From NCBI GenBank assembly GCA_032622095.1, contig CP136061.1, positions 197,518,935 to 197,582,934 of the forward strand: a DNA stretch of 64,000 nucleotides, read 5' to 3'. Below the pieces are notes generated by a model. The model saw nothing but the letters and a program-made list of their open reading frames with translations, did not search any database and was not told where the DNA came from. Both the position numbers and the translations under genes were made by a program. This document shows positions 11,758 to 22,164 of this stretch, piece by piece. The stretch comes from Siphonodentalium dalli (lineage: Eukaryota; Mollusca; Scaphopoda; Gadilida; Siphonodentaliidae). The stretch's first letter is position 1; each line of letters begins with the position of its first letter.

Positions 11758-12433
11758 GAGGTTTATTATATAACATGCTTTTTAATTAAAAAGCCCAATT
11801 AATTATGATGAAACCACATGCAGGCCATTAATAACAAGAATAAAGAAGGAACTATTTTTGTATAATAAATCGTCCGGCTTTTTACGGACATGCGCAGTAT
11901 GAAACAAGATGTTAAACAAGATGTTAAACAAGATGGCGGATTGCGAGTACCACTTATCGAATTGCTCTCGTTCATTTCCATTTTATCATAGTTTTCGATG
12001 TTACTAAACCTAAATCTCATGCTGATTTCCTTTCGTTATGACTACGGATATTCTATATGGTGTTGTGTAGTTTCGTATGCTTCGCAATGTTAAATAACTG
12101 GCGATGACACTTAATGCATATGGAGTTTCCTGGTTATATCCCGAAAATTGGCGACTCAACCAGAGCTTCGGATAAAATTATGTGTTATTCTACAGTATTA
12201 CAATACGGATGTAACTGTTATTGGAAATTACGGATTATCAACATACAAGGTTTGGAGAATCTTACAATTCAAGACATTGACTTTGCACAATTGTATATAT
12301 TGTTGAATATGCAAAGTAGTGTTTACTAATTTGCATACCAAAATGACCACTATACTTCTGTGACATGATCGTATATAGAAAGGTGTGATAAACAATTCAT
12401 TCTCGTTAATTGAGTTATCGCTATAGAGAGACA

Positions 12434-14155
12434 ATGGAGAGTTATAACAGTGACTACCATATCACCGACATTTCAAATGCGACCGGTGTAGCGACCGGTG
12501 ACGTGTCACACACAAGTGACGATCGGCCTATTCAGCAACTTAATTATTCCCGACTGAACAATATGAGCACTGACTTCATTGATCTACATTCGTATATCAT
12601 CAAATATCTTGAGAGCCCATCAAAAGAAAGTTCAGATTCATGCGAACAGCATCTTACGATTGTCCTGCAACACGTCAATACAACCATTAAAGATCGCGTT
12701 ATCGAATCAATACTCTTTGCAGTTCAAAATGAAAGTTCACTAAAAGATATACGTGACTACATATTTCTACAAGTCTTGAAATCTGAGAAATACCAATTCG
12801 ACAAATCACTAGACATTAAATCTCGCATTTCTAACAGAAATTGCGCACCTGTTAAAGATCGTCTAGCTTGTGATATTTATAACTTGTTGCTGTTCTTAGT
12901 TGATGAAAATCCTGATGTTATTGCAGAGCTAATCAGCAAAACTGTTCAAAGAAAATCTACAACCGTTGTTCCACGTCTCCCAGAATCACAAATCGTAGAC
13001 TCCAAACTTGATGATTCCAAGCATAAAATTAACGTTCCTAATGCTATAATACAGATTCAGAAGGACATAGCTGCAATCAAAACGGAGTATCTGCCTGCAA
13101 TGAATTATATCAATGAACAGCTTCCAAAGATAAATGGTTTCATTGTTAATATTGAAAGCAGACTCACAAAAATGGAGGAGCGTCTAAACCCGGATAAATT
13201 CATGAAACCATTAAGTGACAGAATAAAAATACTAGAGAATAAATTCTTAGAACTAACAAATGCCAGTGTAATAAATTCGCAATCAATCTCACGAGTAGAA
13301 AGCGACAAACTCGACGGAATAGCTAGGATCAGATCGAATATTAAAACAGTCGAAGATGATATGTCTACGGTCCTTGAGAAGGTTGAAAGCTATATAAAAG
13401 CCGAGAGGAAACAAGACGCTCAAATCGCCACACTGAAAGATGTAATTTCAAAACAGCCTGGAAAATGTTCAAATAACACTCAAAATATTAACATTGACAA
13501 AAACGTGTTGGAAACAATGAAACAGAATACAGACAGAATGCAGCAAGAATTCCGACGCCACACTAACGAGACGTGCAGTAAACTACAGACCATGATTGAA
13601 AGTGTGTCGAAATCACATACTGGGTCAATGAATTCCCAAACAGAGCTGATTAATAGTGTTAAGGTGCTTTGCACTTCTATTCAACAGAGACCTCAACCAA
13701 ATTCGTATATGTATAAGGAGGATAACCAGAAATCCACAAGTGTTCACATTAACAACCAATCAGCAGACGCCTCTATAAACAGCATCCCTGTGGATAATTC
13801 CGACCACAGTAGCGAAACCCGTGAAACGAACGAAACGTATTCCAGAACAATTAACAAGGATCGTGTTTTTAGACAGAGACTTGATGAACCACTGAAAACA
13901 GCTAAAGTTTTTGTTAGCAACTTTGTTGATGAAGTGACAGTCTATGACTTGAAGGACGTTCTGACGCAAAATGACATTTCATTCACCAAAATTCTGTTAA
14001 TGTCAAATAACTCGGCTAGAATCAATGTCTGTGAATCTCAAGTTGATCAAGTTACAAGCAGGTATTTTTGGGCAAATCGGATTTATTGTCGGAAATGGAT
14101 ACCTTACAACGAGCATACAACAAAGCGTGAAGAAGAACGCTGTTATTATGATTAG
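12434..14155 (+). CDS. LINE ORF1 protein: coiled coil plus C-terminal RRM-like domain
   Basis: This is probably the RNA-binding and particle-forming protein of the element. The ATG at 12434 (ACAATGG) is a good eukaryotic start and gives 573 residues; the frame is open further upstream without another ATG. Residues about 1-180 are Ser/Asp rich and helical. Residues about 190-400 are a long heptad-type region (for example LPKINGFIVNIESRLTKMEE). The C-terminus holds a compact fold beginning AKVFVSNFVDEVTVYDLKDV (about residue 490), followed by SARINV and RYFWANRIYCRKW. That pattern matches the small RRM-like C-terminal domain found in ORF1 of CR1-related LINEs, where a Trp-Pro/Arg ending is usual. 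No CCHC knuckle is seen. ORF2 starts 59 bp after the stop. Confidence 0.8.
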   Translation: MESYNSDYHITDISNATGVATGDVSHTSDDRPIQQLNYSRLNNMSTDFIDLHSYIIKYLESPSKESSDSCEQHLTIVLQHVNTTIKDRVIESILFAVQNESSLKDIRDYIFLQVLKSEKYQFDKSLDIKSRISNRNCAPVKDRLACDIYNLLLFLVDENPDVIAELISKTVQRKSTTVVPRLPESQIVDSKLDDSKHKINVPNAIIQIQKDIAAIKTEYLPAMNYINEQLPKINGFIVNIESRLTKMEERLNPDKFMKPLSDRIKILENKFLELTNASVINSQSISRVESDKLDGIARIRSNIKTVEDDMSTVLEKVESYIKAERKQDAQIATLKDVISKQPGKCSNNTQNINIDKNVLETMKQNTDRMQQEFRRHTNETCSKLQTMIESVSKSHTGSMNSQTELINSVKVLCTSIQQRPQPNSYMYKEDNQKSTSVHINNQSADASINSIPVDNSDHSSETRETNETYSRTINKDRVFRQRLDEPLKTAKVFVSNFVDEVTVYDLKDVLTQNDISFTKILLMSNNSARINVCESQVDQVTSRYFWANRIYCRKWIPYNEHTTKREEERCYYD

Positions 14156-14214
14156 TTTGATTGATTGCTTGCCTATAGTGAGCACTATTAATTGTATTAA
14201 CACGAAGTAATATC

Positions 14215-17200
14215 ATGTCACCACCCTGTCATTCTAACCTACACCATAAGTCGTATTTTACTATAATAGGTTTATTGCTGTGCCTACTATCGACATTGTG
14301 TATTCATGTATCTCTAAATTATATATCACAATATGTACCGCCGTATTTGAGCACCACATATATTATCATGACGTCCAATAACTGTAGCCAATTAAAACGG
14401 AGCTTCCTAACATGGAATGCCACAGGCCTAATGAGCTCTTCGGCTTACCTAACAAGATTTCTTGAATTTAATCATATCGATGTGGTAGGTGTCAGTGAAC
14501 ACTGGCTACATGAACACAATGCAGATTATGCGCAATGTATCAGTAAGCAATATGATTATCACGTTGTCTGTGACGCCTCGCAACGTCTACCCATGCAGAG
14601 GGGTAGATATTCCGGCGGTGTTCTACTTATGTGGCATAAAAAATACGCAAAATACGTTACCGCTCTTCAAATTCCAGATGATAGGATTGCTGGCATTCAA
14701 ATGCAAATTAGCCGACATCAGTATCTATATATCTTCCAGATATACCTTCCTTCTACAAATCACACTCTTGACTTTTACAAAGAGTATTTGCTAAAGGTCA
14801 GCACTGTTTTCGATACATATAGTTCGCTGGGCAAAATAATTATGATGGGAGACTTTAATGCAAATCCGGACAAAAAGGGTCCAAGGAATTCTGCATTCAA
14901 GAAATTTGTCAAAGCGCTAAAATGTTTCTCTGTGAATCACTCGAGATGCAGATACCCAAATAGTTCTACGTGTATTCCGTACAATAGTAATAACGGCACA
15001 GTTATTGATCACGTTTTGATTCCCACTGAAGACTCAGCCCTTATACCAGACATCAATGTTATCGATGACGATTCCCTAAATGTGTCAAATCATCGCCCAA
15101 TTTTGTTCACAATGCAATTTCCAGTTGACAATCACGGCATTTACAACGTCACGAACAATAACTCTAAACCAAATTGGAAAAAAGTTAAATCAGACCCTTC
15201 AATTTTGCAAAATTATCGCAATGCTCTTGACTTAAAGCTATGTGATAGTAAAACTGACATTATTAACGTATCTGAAGTTGATGTTATATATAATGAGATT
15301 GTAAACGCGATAACATATGCATCTGATCAGTGTATACCCCGCAAGAGGTTCTCAAAACACCTCAAACCGTTCTGGAATAAAGAACTTAATAGCTTGCATA
15401 AAGAAATGAAAAAGTATCGATCTATTTGGATCAGGGATGGCCGACCCCGTGCTTGCTCTGGTGCTATAAGCTACACAAACTATAAAAATGCAAAGGCACA
15501 CTTTCGAAGGTTGTATCGTTTGAAATCTTATAAGTACATTCAGGAAATAAATCATGAAATTGATCACAAAGCTGAAGTTGACCACGACTCATTCTTTAGG
15601 TTATTCAATCTGAAACGGTCTAAACGAGTCAGCCCCAATAATATGTTTCATCACGATGGAAAACTCTTAAGGGACCCTGAAGACATTGTGTGCGCATGGG
15701 GTGATTACTTTGAACAATTATATACGCCACTGACCTCAGAAGAATTTGATCAAACGCATTATACCTCAGTAAATAGTTTTGTCAATGACATAATACAAGA
15801 AAAGGCACCTTCTTCTATTGATAAACTCATTCTCTTCCCAGTTACATGTCAAGAACTCAAATCTGTGTATAAGTCTCTAAGCTTAAATAAAGCTGTAGGG
15901 TGGGATAACGTAGCATACGAGCATATTATATACGGCAGCGACTTACTCACAAATATTTTATCAACCTGCTTATCCGGAATATTTAAATATGGTAAAGTTC
16001 CAAAAAATGCAAAGAAAGGAATAATTATAACTCTACACAAAGGCGGTTCCAAAAGCAAAGATGACTTTAATAACTATAGAGCAATTACATTGATGCCTGC
16101 CCTATACAAAATTACTGAACGTGTGCTTCTGAACCGAATCGAGAAATTCTCTCCCCGTACTCTAGAAGTTGACCCATTGCAGCACGGGTTCCAAAAATGT
16201 TTGAGCTCAAATATGGTGTCGTACATGACACTAGAATGTATTGATTATGCTAAAGATGTTGGTCACAAAATGTACGCATGTTTCCTGGACGCAATGAAGG
16301 CCTTTGACACGGTGTGGATCAACGGGTTGTTGTACAAACTATATGATCGCGGCATTCAAGGCCTCTCGTTTTCTCTTATACATAGCCTGATATCTGATGT
16401 CCAATGTTCAGTTAGGTATAACGGTACATCATCCCGTTGGTTCACAGTGTGTCAAGGAGCAAGGCAGGGGGGAATATTATCCCCTTCATACTATATGATC
16501 TATGTGAACGACCTCATACTACAGCTGAGGAACTCAAGAAATGGTCTAAACTTATATGGTATAGATTGTTCCAGCCCAACGCTAGCTGACGATATGTTAT
16601 TACTTTCACTTACTATGACTGGGTTACGTAATCTTTGCGACATCTGCTACCGTTACAGCACGGTGTGGCGCTATATGTACAACCCATCAAAATGTTCCGT
16701 TATTGTATTCAATGAATCTAAGGCGCGTGCAAACAAAACTGACCGTAGATGGCATATTGGACCATCTGTAATACCGGAAGTGGAAGAAGTTACCCATCTT
16801 GGTATTCCTTTAAATAAGTATGATTTAAATGGTGCATTTGTAGATACAATTTGTCGCAAAATCAGGGGCACCTATCTCATGTTATCTAATGCTGGCCTTT
16901 ACGCCGGTGGGATAACGCCACTGAGCTGTAAGACAATATACGAATCTATTGTCCTCTCAAAGTCGCTATTTGGCGCAGAATTACTATGGAACCTGGCACA
17001 TAAACATGAGGAAGCTCTTGAAAAATGCCATAGATTTTGTCTGAAACAGGTTCAGGGTTTACCTACGCGTGCTAGAACAGTTATCGTCCATGGGCTCATA
17101 GGAGTTCACCCTATTATGAGCTATATAGATAAACGAAAACTATCGTTCCTTAGTTCAATGTGTAATCTGGAACAAATTAAAACGGCCAAGGAAATTTTCA

Positions 17201-17856
17201 TTTTCCGTCTTTATCAACACGCACTTGCTCCAACTACTTCTTGTAAAAATTTCTCCTCCGATATCATGGTAACAATGAATAAATACAAACTGGTAGACTA
17301 CTTGCGTCTGTATTTGAAGGAATCAGTATTTCCTTCTAAAGAGAAATGGAAACAATTAACTAAAGCTCTCATTAATGAGACTGAGAGCGCGGCCTGGTCC
17401 GAGAGAATTCATGCTGATAACTCCCTAATTCGATTCTCGAAGATTCAGACCACGTTCGAAGTCTCGCATCTGTGGAAATTGTGCCGCCTGTTTCCAGAAA
17501 ATAAATTGTCTTATTACAAAATGGCACAAATTATACAATTCTCCTGCGTTCCGTGTGATACAGGTATTTGTTCAAATTGCTCTCGCGCGTACTCCGACTA
17601 CATGCGGCATGCAATAGTCCAGTGTTCCTCATTAACGTGTATCCGTGACGAAATAGAATTTTCTGTTTTGTGTAGATTTGGAGTTCAAATTTACATACGC
17701 TTTGATTCTCTTTCAGATGAAGATAAATTATTATTCTTCTTGACGGCAAAATTTGAAGAAATTGCCTCTTATGTCGAAGATATCAACGACTTTGCAAATT
17801 TCATAATTAATTGCACTTGTAAACTATGGGAAGAATATCATTGCCTCTCTGTTTGA
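14215..17856 (+). CDS. LINE ORF2 polyprotein: endonuclease, reverse transcriptase, zinc motif
   Basis: A 1213-residue protein that should nick the target and reverse-transcribe the element RNA at the nick. The endonuclease starts near residue 60 (SFLTWNATGL), with VGVSEHWL, the metal-binding MGDFNANP (about residue 213) and the terminal SNHRPILF (about 290). The RT spans about residues 545-830: NKAVGWDNV, FLDAMKAFDTVW (about 690), CQGARQGGILSP (about 745) and PTLADDMLLL (about 788), in which Leu replaces the usual Tyr or Phe before the two catalytic Asp. A C-terminal Zn-type motif CSNC-x9-H-x4-C lies near residues 1118-1135. No RNase H domain is evident. An internal ATG at 14368 (residue 52) may be the true start; the 51-residue N-terminal extension is hydrophobic (TIIGLLLCLLSTLCIHVSL). 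No stop or frameshift was seen. Confidence 0.9.
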   Translation: MSPPCHSNLHHKSYFTIIGLLLCLLSTLCIHVSLNYISQYVPPYLSTTYIIMTSNNCSQLKRSFLTWNATGLMSSSAYLTRFLEFNHIDVVGVSEHWLHEHNADYAQCISKQYDYHVVCDASQRLPMQRGRYSGGVLLMWHKKYAKYVTALQIPDDRIAGIQMQISRHQYLYIFQIYLPSTNHTLDFYKEYLLKVSTVFDTYSSLGKIIMMGDFNANPDKKGPRNSAFKKFVKALKCFSVNHSRCRYPNSSTCIPYNSNNGTVIDHVLIPTEDSALIPDINVIDDDSLNVSNHRPILFTMQFPVDNHGIYNVTNNNSKPNWKKVKSDPSILQNYRNALDLKLCDSKTDIINVSEVDVIYNEIVNAITYASDQCIPRKRFSKHLKPFWNKELNSLHKEMKKYRSIWIRDGRPRACSGAISYTNYKNAKAHFRRLYRLKSYKYIQEINHEIDHKAEVDHDSFFRLFNLKRSKRVSPNNMFHHDGKLLRDPEDIVCAWGDYFEQLYTPLTSEEFDQTHYTSVNSFVNDIIQEKAPSSIDKLILFPVTCQELKSVYKSLSLNKAVGWDNVAYEHIIYGSDLLTNILSTCLSGIFKYGKVPKNAKKGIIITLHKGGSKSKDDFNNYRAITLMPALYKITERVLLNRIEKFSPRTLEVDPLQHGFQKCLSSNMVSYMTLECIDYAKDVGHKMYACFLDAMKAFDTVWINGLLYKLYDRGIQGLSFSLIHSLISDVQCSVRYNGTSSRWFTVCQGARQGGILSPSYYMIYVNDLILQLRNSRNGLNLYGIDCSSPTLADDMLLLSLTMTGLRNLCDICYRYSTVWRYMYNPSKCSVIVFNESKARANKTDRRWHIGPSVIPEVEEVTHLGIPLNKYDLNGAFVDTICRKIRGTYLMLSNAGLYAGGITPLSCKTIYESIVLSKSLFGAELLWNLAHKHEEALEKCHRFCLKQVQGLPTRARTVIVHGLIGVHPIMSYIDKRKLSFLSSMCNLEQIKTAKEIFIFRLYQHALAPTTSCKNFSSDIMVTMNKYKLVDYLRLYLKESVFPSKEKWKQLTKALINETESAAWSERIHADNSLIRFSKIQTTFEVSHLWKLCRLFPENKLSYYKMAQIIQFSCVPCDTGICSNCSRAYSDYMRHAIVQCSSLTCIRDEIEFSVLCRFGVQIYIRFDSLSDEDKLLFFLTAKFEEIASYVEDINDFANFIINCTCKLWEEYHCLSV

Positions 17857-18605
17857 ATTGTAGTTAAACAATTTATAGTATACGCTAGTAATGACATAAT
17901 GCTATACATAACTCATAGAATCCATAGAATCCGAAGACACGACAAATGAGTAAATATATATACTTGAGTGGTGCTGGGGAAATGGTCGGCTCCGAGTCGG
18001 TAAGACTGCACAAAGGCATTGGCGTTTGTGGGTCTTCCAGAGAGAGAGATCCCCGATTTGGGTCCAACTCCGGCTTGGTCGTCTCGGAGTATGCTATTTC
18101 TCTGGTCCCAGTTCTTTATATATAAAGATCTATATAACCGTATAATAACACATCACATTTAGCCTGTCGTGGAGAGCCAATTAGATATTTGACCATATGT
18201 TCATTCCATTACACGATAACGCTACATTGCCATTCTGGTCGTCTGTCTCTGTCTATACATATAACGAATGTGTGTCTGTTAGTATGAATACTTCATGCAT
18301 GTAATTCGCCAATGTTTTGTGTGTGTCTGTTAGTATGAATGCTTCTGGGAGTTTGTTTGTTATAAATGGAAGTCATGCATGTAATTCTCCAATGTTATAG
18401 ATGTGTGTCTGTTAGTATGAATGCTTCTATGTGTATGGTTGTTGCAAATGGAAATCATGTATGTAATTCTCATGTTCACCACTTAGATGATGACTGTAAA
18501 TATGTTGACTTTTGTTACCTGTTTATGTTCTTATAATTTATATTAATTGTATGCATTCTCTAAATATCTCCATGAATGGAGGAAATAAAGAATATATATA
18601 TATAT
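17857..18605 (+). mobile_element. 3' UTR of the intact LINE, with structured segment, tandem repeat and (AT)n tail
   Basis: From 17985 to 18092 the sequence can fold: CTCCGAG (17990) pairs with CTCGGAG (18083), and AAGAC (18002) with GTCTT (18032). A B-box-like GGGTCCAACTCC lies at 18060. From 18268 to 18480 a unit of 53-80 bp starting GTGTGTCTGTTAGTATGAA occurs three times (18268, 18321, 18401). The end is GGAAATAAAGAATATATAT and further AT repeats. RT recognition of the 3' RNA structure is known for several LINE clades; applying it here is inference. Confidence 0.7.
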
Positions 18606-20143
18606 ATTACTCACCTCACGGGGGTCCACCGCAAGTTGGAATGGTTTGTTCAGTTCATATCGTCCGCGATATTTTTCCTGCTTATTATCTCTATATATTT
18701 CTTCTTTTTTTTCGTTTGCGATTGGTGGCAGGAATTTGGTTGAAATTGGTCGGAGTCACTTGAAAGCCACATGCACAATATCCGATATAGTGAAATGTAG
18801 ATGGTTGGTTAAAAATAAAATCCAGAGTCATGCATGATTCACACTTGATTTTATTGTTTCAAACTGCATGATATACCGATATCACTCGGTTATCATTGAC
18901 GAAAACGTCAACCGCGTCGGCTGCCGATAATCTATACAAATGATAATGACGGTTTGAATATATATGTTAACATTATAGTATATTTACATACTAAGTGTGA
19001 TTATCACTAAATCCAGCATTCCGATTGGTCGGCGCACACGTGACTTGCAACAGCTCATAACTGCAACCCCATAATTACATCGATACGTCATCGATGCCGG
19101 AAAGAAAAACGCGTAATTTTTTTGGGTGCATTTGGACTCGCGCAGGATTGACTTAAATTAAATCATCAGGTTTCAATATAAAGAAATTGTTCCTGTTAAC
19201 TTTTGCCAAGGGTGGTATTGGATATTTTGGGGTGGTTTTGTCACGATACACTTTTCGATTTAAATACATTTACAAAAATGGCTTTTTCGTTAAATGTATA
19301 TAAATATAAGAATTAACTGTCATGTGGACTGTTTTTATGGAGATATGATGTAACCGTGAGGTAAGTGGTCATAACTTGTATGTAAAACCCTTAGAGTTTT
19401 ACACAAGTTATGACCACTTACCTCACGGTTACTTCTCCATAAAAACAGTCCACATGACAGTTAATCCTTATATAACTATCTACTACCTAGCCACAAACCG
19501 ATAATCGATTTAATCTGAGACCTGAATGTTATGAGTGTGATAATCGAGTCTCCCGTTCCATTAACACTGTCTTTACTAAATTGAATCGCTCTCCCAGTTA
19601 TAAAAGTATACAATGGACATATATATTATTCATATGGAGGGGGTATAACAATAGCAGACGACAAGCAAACAAACAGCTATAATGCAAGTGCAGAGGGAGT
19701 CCTATTCGTTGGTGGGAAATATTCAGATAATAAGTGCAATAAACTATGGCCGTTTTGTTGAACTTAATGTCTGAACATTTCCCAAGGGGGGACTACTCGT
19801 CGATGAGTATTTCGTAATGAACGGGTTATATCTGTACATGTTATCGCTACAGTGAATTGATCTGGGCGAAGTATCACGTCGGGTTGAAGAGGTCAGATCG
19901 CTGGATCAAACGAGCCGCCGTTTGATACAGCGATCGGACCTCTTCAGCGATACGTGGTGCGAAGCCCATATAAATTCACTGCAGACTGCAGCGATAAGAG
20001 GTTTATTATATAACATGCTTTTTAATTAAAAAGCCCAATTAATTATGATGAAACCACATGCAGGCCATTAATAACAAGAATAAAGAAGGAACTATTTTTG
20101 TATAATAAATCGTCCGGCTTTTTACGGACATGCGCAGTATGAA
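18606..20143 (+). repeat. Right 1538 bp direct repeat flanking the LINE
   Basis: Second copy of the segment described at 10366-11903. It begins within the AT tail of the LINE (ATTACTCACC) and ends at GCAGTATGAA, after which unique intron sequence starts (GATAGAGGTGG). The first 38 bp repeat the 3' end of the Thr-rich exon but lack an acceptor, so they should not be spliced on their own. The hairpins recur at 19297-19480 and 19841-19997. Confidence 0.9.
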
Positions 20144-20971
20144 GATAGAGGTGGTATGACATCGGATCAAACTGTAGCTTATCCGATGGTCGGGATATGA
20201 TCGTTTTGATATAACGAAAAACGATAGTCATATAATAAATACTGCTATCACTCAGAACATGGCATTTGCATGTGTAAAACATAATAATGCATAGCGAGCT
20301 GACGTGAATGACATAAATGTAATCCCATCACCACATCGAATGTTACAATTCGTTGTGTCTTATTAAGATGTTTTATATTATAGGGTCGATAACCAATTCT
20401 CCTATTAAAGGGACGGCAGACGATAGTGAATCCAATTCAGGTAATCGAATTTGTTTCTCAAGTTACACTCCTAACACATTGCTAGCATAACCCCTGTATA
20501 CAGGATTGTGATTAGGTTACAGGTCATTTACTCACCCCTGGTCAAGTGTCCTTTCTAATTTGTTATGATGTTGGGGGTCCAGCTGAATTACTATGATACT
20601 GGTAGGGCAAACTGATCCCGTTAATAAAAAGTACCGTAATTTTGTCTTAATTTGTCATGTTCGCGGTGTTTGGCCAATCCGAGCGATTTGAGAAAAAGCC
20701 AGCGACTGTATGAAACATTCAATAACAAATATGTTTTTGAAATATTTACTAATGACTGCGCTGGTGTTTGCAAAACGACGCGAATAGCCATCTTGATTAT
20801 ATTCGATTTGCAACAACTAATTCAACCAGTATTAAATATTTTGCAAAATGTATGTTTTTCAATGTTTGATATACAAGTGCATAATGGCTTTGTATGGATA
20901 TGTTTTATTTGGGGTTTCGGCACCGTGGTCCTTGTGACATATTTAGTGCGAACCGCTTCGTGGTTCATATA
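20144..20971. other. Gene 1 intron, nothing recognised
   Basis: Single-copy-looking AT-rich DNA. An open frame at 20652-21032 has no recognisable domain and runs into the transposon at 20972, so it is not called a gene. Confidence 0.5.
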
Positions 20972-22164
20972 CACTCTTAGAACCAGAAGTCCTTCCGAGA
21001 ACCCAAAAAGGTTCTTCACCTTGTCACAATAGGAGCACCTTATTTGGTGCTTCGAAGGACCCCATCATACGGTTCTACCGAAGAACCATATCATAAGGTT
21101 CAACAGAAGAACCCCAAGATGGTTCTTAAGGGAACCATAATATGAACATGGTTCTTCAGGGAACCTTTATAAGAACCCCAGATGGTACTTCGGAGGACAC
21201 AATCATAAGGGTCACACGAGGTTTCTCCAGAAAACCGTTCATATATCAGAACAGGGTTCGTAAGGGATCCATAATCTACCCCAATAGAGAACTTCAGAGA
21301 ACCTGTAAGATGGAATAGCGTACGATGATAATATAGTATGTTTGCGCTCTTGCGTATATCGCGACGTTCAGTGCACTTTGAGGTGTTTTATAATAACTAA
21401 TAGATTGTCAAAATATTGAAGCATTTGGGGAATGACATATACAAGGCAGCTTATACCTACACGTTCCATATACAATTCGCTTAATTTTGGTGTGATTCAT
21501 ATTCTTGAATACCCGAAGGTGGTGAATTAGTCTGCACTTTAACATATATTTATGTGTATTTTACGATTATCACACGAGGGTTCTTCAGAGAACCTATCAT
21601 ATATCAGAACATGGTTCTTAAGGGAACCATAATCTATCCCAACATGGTTCTTTAGAGAACCTTTATAAGAACTCCAGATGGAATAGCGTACGATGATAAT
21701 ATAGTATGTTTTCTTCTTGCGTATATCGCGACATTCCATAAACTATAATGGTCTGAGTGCACTGCCTGTGGTTTTTACCCTTAGATAGCAAGTTTTGGCT
21801 CAATTGGTCAAGCTGTTTTCGAGTTTATAAAGGACACACACACACGAAAGTATCGAAATGTATAGTAGAGTACTATTACTATTATACATTTCTATTCCCC
21901 AACCCTGCGAACAAACACATACTCCTCCTTTCTCTCTGGTTGATGTTTTATTCATGTTCATCACTCAATTCGGCTCCATGGTACATGTAACAACTGCATT
22001 ATTGTTTGGTCAAGAACCCTTCAGCATCCAAAAGAACCCTAGTCAAACACCGACGAACCCTATCGATTACAGAGAACCTTTTCTGACACCGAGGAACCTA
22101 TGGGTTCTTAAGAGAACCCTTGAGTTCTTCAAAGAACCACAAAGAACCCTTATTTCTTAGAGTG
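20972..22164. mobile_element. Non-autonomous DNA element built from GGTTCTT/AAGAACC palindromes
   Basis: The 1193 bp element has terminal inverted repeats CACTCTTAGAAC (left) and CACTCTAAGAA (right, reverse complement), bordered on both sides by TA, consistent with a TA target duplication. It contains many short palindromic words such as GGTTCTTAAGGGAACC and GGTTCTTCAGGGAACC. A segment of about 80 bp carrying GGAATAGCGTACGATG is repeated at about 21310 and 21676. No transposase is encoded. The small open frames inside follow from the repetitive words. Confidence 0.7.

Larger units (their letters stand above)
10366..11903 (+). repeat. Left 1538 bp direct repeat flanking the LINE
   Basis: Every 60-base line of this segment was compared with 18606-20143 (offset 8240) and no difference was seen. 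Before the first copy the sequence is the Thr-rich exon; after the second copy the host intron continues. The two copies enclose exactly one LINE, with its 5' end against this copy and its (AT)n 3' end against the other. That is the layout of a target-site duplication, though most LINE duplications are under about 20 bp. Contents: the last 38 bp of the exon, intron sequence and two foldback hairpins. Confidence 0.9.
11904..18605 (+). mobile_element. Apparently full-length two-ORF non-LTR retrotransposon (LINE)
   Basis: This 6.7 kb element has a 5' UTR (11904-12433), ORF1 (12434-14155), ORF2 (14215-17856) and a 3' UTR ending in AGGAAATAAAG and an (AT)n microsatellite (to about 18605). The start carries three tandem copies of AACAAGATGTTA/AACAAGATGGCG (11903-11937). 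Both ORFs are open throughout, and the flanking 1538 bp repeats are identical, so the insertion must be young. It sits in the sense orientation in the large intron of gene 1. The (AT)n tail and absence of poly-A suit CR1/jockey/I-group LINEs more than L1; the clade is not assigned. Confidence 0.88.

Noticed and set aside
10366-20143. The 1538 bp direct repeats as LTRs of an LTR retrotransposon
   Set aside because: The enclosed element has the apurinic endonuclease and LINE-type RT and no gag, protease, integrase, primer-binding site or polypurine tract. The left repeat also includes part of a host exon.
20652-21032. 126-residue open frame as a host gene
   Set aside because: It runs across the boundary of the palindrome-rich transposon and shows no domain or splice context.
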